NCBI RefSeq assembly: GCF_010501065.1
Contig: NZ_QVMM01000007.1
Coordinates: 62,001-126,000 of the forward strand
Origin: Dysgonomonas sp. 216
GTDB lineage: Bacteria; Bacteroidota; Bacteroidia; Bacteroidales; Dysgonomonadaceae
Direction of reading: 5' to 3'
Length of the DNA stretch: 64,000 nt
Shown here in pieces: positions 61,901 through 64,000 of this stretch. The first letter of the stretch is position 1. Each line of letters starts with the position of its first letter. The position numbers were made by a program, and so were the translations under genes. The notes beneath the pieces were generated by a model. That model did no database searches, was not told the DNA's origin, and was given only the letters and a program-made list of their open reading frames with translations.

Positions 61901-64000
61901 CGGAGCCTCGCGCCCGCACGAGTCAGTATACAAAAATGTATATGTACCTGCCGGAAGGTCTAAAGTTCCGGAACTTACCTTTATATCTTCAAGATTAAAA
62001 GGATATAAAGAGTGATAAGAAGTCGCTGCTTTTGGAATTACCCTTGTCACTCCCAGCACACCACTTGGAATACCAGCAGGAGCTGAAACCAGCTTTAAGG
62101 TACCTCCGTTAATAGAATAGTTCTTATCTAACCGAAAATAGGCTACTTTATTAGGATAATACCCACAACTGTCTGGCAGGATACTCACAGAAATACTGGG
62201 GGCAGTAATTGCCGGCTCGGTATAAGGCTGTGGTGTTGGAGCCGTAAAGTCTTTCTCGCCCACTAATTGTCCGTAATTATCGAATATCTTAATTTTAAAC
62301 TGGTCGCCCACTTCGGGAGACACTATCCATCTTGGAGTCGTATTTTTTCCATATGGCAAACTGTAGATATCATTAGCAGAATATGAGGTACCGGCTGTTA
62401 TAGTATATAACGAATCGTTTGTAACCCCATCGTAAAATACTATTTTAAAAGGAACACCATACAAACCTTCATTAAGAACTGTATGACTTCTTGATGGGTT
62501 GTAGTACAGCGTAGAGAAACAATCGGAAGCTCCCCTAAACCTGTATTCTCCAAAATCGGCAAGTTTTACACTTGGCGGGTTTGGCAACTGCAAAAGGTAA
62601 TCGACAGGAGCGAATACCGAATAGTCGGTATCGTATCTGTTTGTTATCGTAGCCTTATATAATCTGGAATGATCTATCATTAACGAGTCGCGGCTATAGC
62701 GTTTCGATGGTAGTATAACCTCCATATTGGGAGCGACCTTAACCCTTGGCTCTGTATTGCCTCCCATATAGTCGTTACAATAGAACTTAGTATAAAAAAT
62801 ATCTCTCAGGTTATAGGTTTCTACAAGTGTTCCATCCTGTTCGTAAAAGCTTATATCAAAATCTTCGGGATAGGTATACAAACTATATTTTGCAGAATTA
62901 TAATATTTAGGATTCGAAACCACTCTTACCTGCATATCATTTTGCAGCCTCTCGTGATAATAATTATCATAAAAACTATCATAACAATAACTATAGTCAT
63001 TCGGATGTGTCTCCGAATAACCATCAGAGTCATAATCTTTACTCATATAAACATCGGGCAAAATATAATCCGAAGCAATGGGCTCAACGTCTTTAGATGT
63101 TATTGTAAATGTTGAACTGGCAATTATATTACCGCAAGGGTCTGTCATTTCCCAGGCATAGTTACCCGGCATAAAAGGATAATTAGTACTGGATGAAAGT
63201 GTAACCGATGTTGACGGAGAACTTATACTCCACGATTTAGATCCTTTATAACTCTCGGGATACGAAGTTAGTTTCACATAAGAATAAAAATAACCGATAT
63301 TAGCATTGCCCGATACATAAGCACCTGCCGGATTGGTATACGAACCAATTTTTACCGATGCATTGCCCGAAGGGCCGAACGGATTAGCATTGCCCGATAT
63401 TACGAGATTGTGTGTGAACGTCGGATTATTTTCCACTGCAGTTATCTCTATCACATCAAAAGTGACCTCATTTACACACGAGTCCTGCACGCGTACTTTA
63501 TAGGTTCCGGCAGGCACTTTAGTAAAGTTAACACGAGCCCTACCCGAAGTAGAAGTAATAGTTGTATCCTTTGTTCCCGTATACGCAGCCGGAGCCTCAT
63601 CAATAATGAAACGGAAAGGAGACCTTCCTCCCGAAACTTCCCTCGAAAAAGAACCTTTCTTCTGATCTACGCCACCACATGTCAGCGATCTGTAAGTAGA
63701 ATAGGTATAAGAACTTACGGCAAACGGCGTAAACGAGCGTCCAACCTCGTAAGGGCCACTACGCAAAATTACATTCTGCCCCGAAAGATTACACAGATAT
63801 TTTACATACACATAGTATTTACCCACATTCACCCAGTAATATTCTTCCGGATCCGAAGGCTGAAAAGACAATTCATCTATGTCGTTCTGTTGCGAAACCA
63901 TAAACTTGTAATTGTCTGCATTTATACTACCTTCGGCAAATGTAAAGTCTACATACACTTGTCCCATGGCAACGCATCGCGAGTCCACAACACGGGCGCT
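58946..64000 (-). CDS. Cassette C giant T9SS surface protein, N-terminus beyond window
   Basis: At least 1684 aa. The frame is open to the right edge (residues SARVVDSRCVAMGQ at the border), so the GTG at 63988 is not the start, and the signal peptide is outside. Beta-rich modules again carry Cys motifs (VQDSCVNEVTFDV, MTDPCGNIIASST, YTDSCGREAPLFS). The shared blocks are present: MYWNPDATDKNWNKTDNWL, ACDTIIYYHGSETVYPQYL, SAPLKKMTGGDFGVG, MMGNPFMAHLNFDKLY. The C-terminal T9SS type A domain reads YKLAVSSSGKFIESVALVDM through EIKKIVIK. It has more modules than A and B. A surface or adhesive role is inferred. Confidence 0.82.
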   Translation of the reverse strand, partial: SARVVDSRCVAMGQVYVDFTFAEGSINADNYKFMVSQQNDIDELSFQPSDPEEYYWVNVGKYYVYVKYLCNLSGQNVILRSGPYEVGRSFTPFAVSSYTYSTYRSLTCGGVDQKKGSFSREVSGGRSPFRFIIDEAPAAYTGTKDTTITSTSGRARVNFTKVPAGTYKVRVQDSCVNEVTFDVIEITAVENNPTFTHNLVISGNANPFGPSGNASVKIGSYTNPAGAYVSGNANIGYFYSYVKLTSYPESYKGSKSWSISSPSTSVTLSSSTNYPFMPGNYAWEMTDPCGNIIASSTFTITSKDVEPIASDYILPDVYMSKDYDSDGYSETHPNDYSYCYDSFYDNYYHERLQNDMQVRVVSNPKYYNSAKYSLYTYPEDFDISFYEQDGTLVETYNLRDIFYTKFYCNDYMGGNTEPRVKVAPNMEVILPSKRYSRDSLMIDHSRLYKATITNRYDTDYSVFAPVDYLLQLPNPPSVKLADFGEYRFRGASDCFSTLYYNPSRSHTVLNEGLYGVPFKIVFYDGVTNDSLYTITAGTSYSANDIYSLPYGKNTTPRWIVSPEVGDQFKIKIFDNYGQLVGEKDFTAPTPQPYTEPAITAPSISVSILPDSCGYYPNKVAYFRLDKNYSINGGTLKLVSAPAGIPSGVLGVTRVIPKAATSYHSLYPFNLEDIKVSSGTLDLPAGTYTFLYTDSCGREAPLFSKHLSYSADKPYIFSDTPPEITAQNFDCTGTTYTFGNWKNVIEQTPYPYRSHYIRISGKNINSYGCCYDDWSGGSCPFVDWELAWEHGGSYCVNDVSNSNSVSFKVTDYMDTIRIKVYASINYSADTLNSCQVREYMYVLKGGFVEFDTEITGGYRCPGAEVGVGTILIKAKNGIGPYEYSLFANRDDAVNGVAIETNTTGEFSGWPATGSDIFYAQITDKGCNEYKVTGIVTLQDLGNAALLSVTGDPRKCYGDSAQLVCVPLGETNYYWYNADKTWEVRDTRTPVVSADVLMAKGTDTYTAEIGIPQCFDGLGQPITITRSLEVSVAPTVMYWNPDATDKNWNKTDNWLNQDGSMANAVPAPCTTVHILSNDGGNYPWLDPANTPALGKYGYPACDTIIYYHGSETVYPQYLQYNLARIRYNFGAYNGSFVNNSQPGNNMDELIYPNVFAPEPMQRAYWYSLSAPLKKMTGGDFGVGPYPQIYQRAFMVVDPVGATPGYNSFSKTFAKANIDLGGGTNYNALAIWMPPYRSADHRYKNQTTLEALDGNIEIPYFNNPRIMQHLDYHEYDEATETMKFLYYDYTKPPYELTGSYDEIVRGLEAFRFIYENSYNRLDSITYQGKRVESYTMPLDAESVGKSIMMGNPFMAHLNFDKLYEANSQTIENYYEIYDGSGSKTFDVYAPDVPGGGTITTPYIKPLQAVAIKVKESPVSNSIIFPMGGITEGYSVMALNAGDTRSSRVRSSDQGWIEMYGIVPPAVSGGDSVRIQSKLMFNCFGSNKGKTVYPASYTEKAETFFIDGVGTANMYQYEQNNTEIVKLGLQSQYQGLMRLRFEIKENLPADKVILVDKHLNNNMMEIRRGVVNNYDFIHRYDKTESGQKGLDTDRFELRFAYNSVGMDPLNGDEVIIGCDGYKLAVSSSGKFIESVALVDMHGRIIVAEAGIASLYYEKVYSDDIPSGVYFAKVILADGSSEIKKIVIK

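Larger units (their letters stand above)
58634..64000 (-). repeat. Surface-protein cassette C (paralogous unit 3 of 3), incomplete
   Basis: Only the 3' part is in the window: the giant gene (truncated at the right edge), the overlapping small gene and the terminator. The giant protein is more distant from A and B than these are from each other. Its HTH, LRR and leader parts, if present, lie beyond 64000. Confidence 0.75.

Overview
The window looks like about 64 kb of a Bacteroidales chromosome, probably from a Dysgonomonas/Porphyromonas-like lineage. The support is: promoters of the Bacteroidetes type (a TAnnTTTG element where a -10 box would be, usually with no Shine-Dalgarno sequence); many lipoproteins and secreted proteins ending in type IX secretion (T9SS) C-terminal sorting domains; an IspG with the long inserted domain; a DUF2723/GT117 membrane protein; and a SusC-like outer-membrane barrel. 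No rRNA, tRNA, insertion sequence, phage gene or CRISPR array was seen. The species was not identified.

Left two thirds (1-43.6 kb): housekeeping and envelope genes. The order is a truncated penicillin-binding protein 1C, a GT2 glycosyltransferase, a Stealth-type sugar-phosphate transferase, YaaA and a small membrane protein; then dnaG-ispG (minus strand), a duplicated-domain lipoprotein, a GHL10 glycoside hydrolase, thiL, the sppA-lpxK-punA group, and an outer-membrane barrel with a TPR protein. These are followed by the GT117 protein, a polysaccharide deacetylase, a QueA-family protein, a DUF2027/Smr protein, a LEA14-like lipoprotein, an AraC regulator, a WbqC protein, a subtilisin-like protease and a T9SS cargo. 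The block ends with parA-parB-DUF5683-mltD and rel-ruvB-recG. Several start codons were moved downstream because a promoter element or terminator hairpin lies inside the longest open frame.

Right third (43.6-64 kb): three tandem paralogous cassettes on the minus strand. Transcription order in each is a 67-aa helix-turn-helix (HTH) protein, a leucine-rich-repeat (LRR) secreted protein of about 550 aa, a giant secreted protein of about 1570-1690 aa with many cysteine-containing repeats, and a small protein of 91-105 aa with a signal peptide and a C-terminal membrane tail. The LRR and giant proteins carry T9SS tails. The giant and small genes overlap by ATGA in all three copies. Cassettes A and B are complete. 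Cassette C runs off the right edge, so only its giant gene (partial) and small gene are visible. Each cassette ends in its own terminator.

The most interesting part is the roughly 350-nt leader in front of cassettes A and B. Reading in the transcribed direction, it has a conserved promoter, a short reading frame that runs into an (AG)n dinucleotide tract (29 units in A, 8 in B), a small hairpin with a compensating base change, and then a strong intrinsic terminator before the HTH gene. The terminator stem is complete only in minus-strand RNA because it uses G-U pairs. The number of AG units modulo 3 decides whether the leader frame stops right after the tract (as in both copies here) or continues to a UGA at the terminator loop. 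This suggests a slippage-driven, translation-coupled attenuator controlling surface-protein cassettes. The parts are visible in the sequence; the mechanism is inference.
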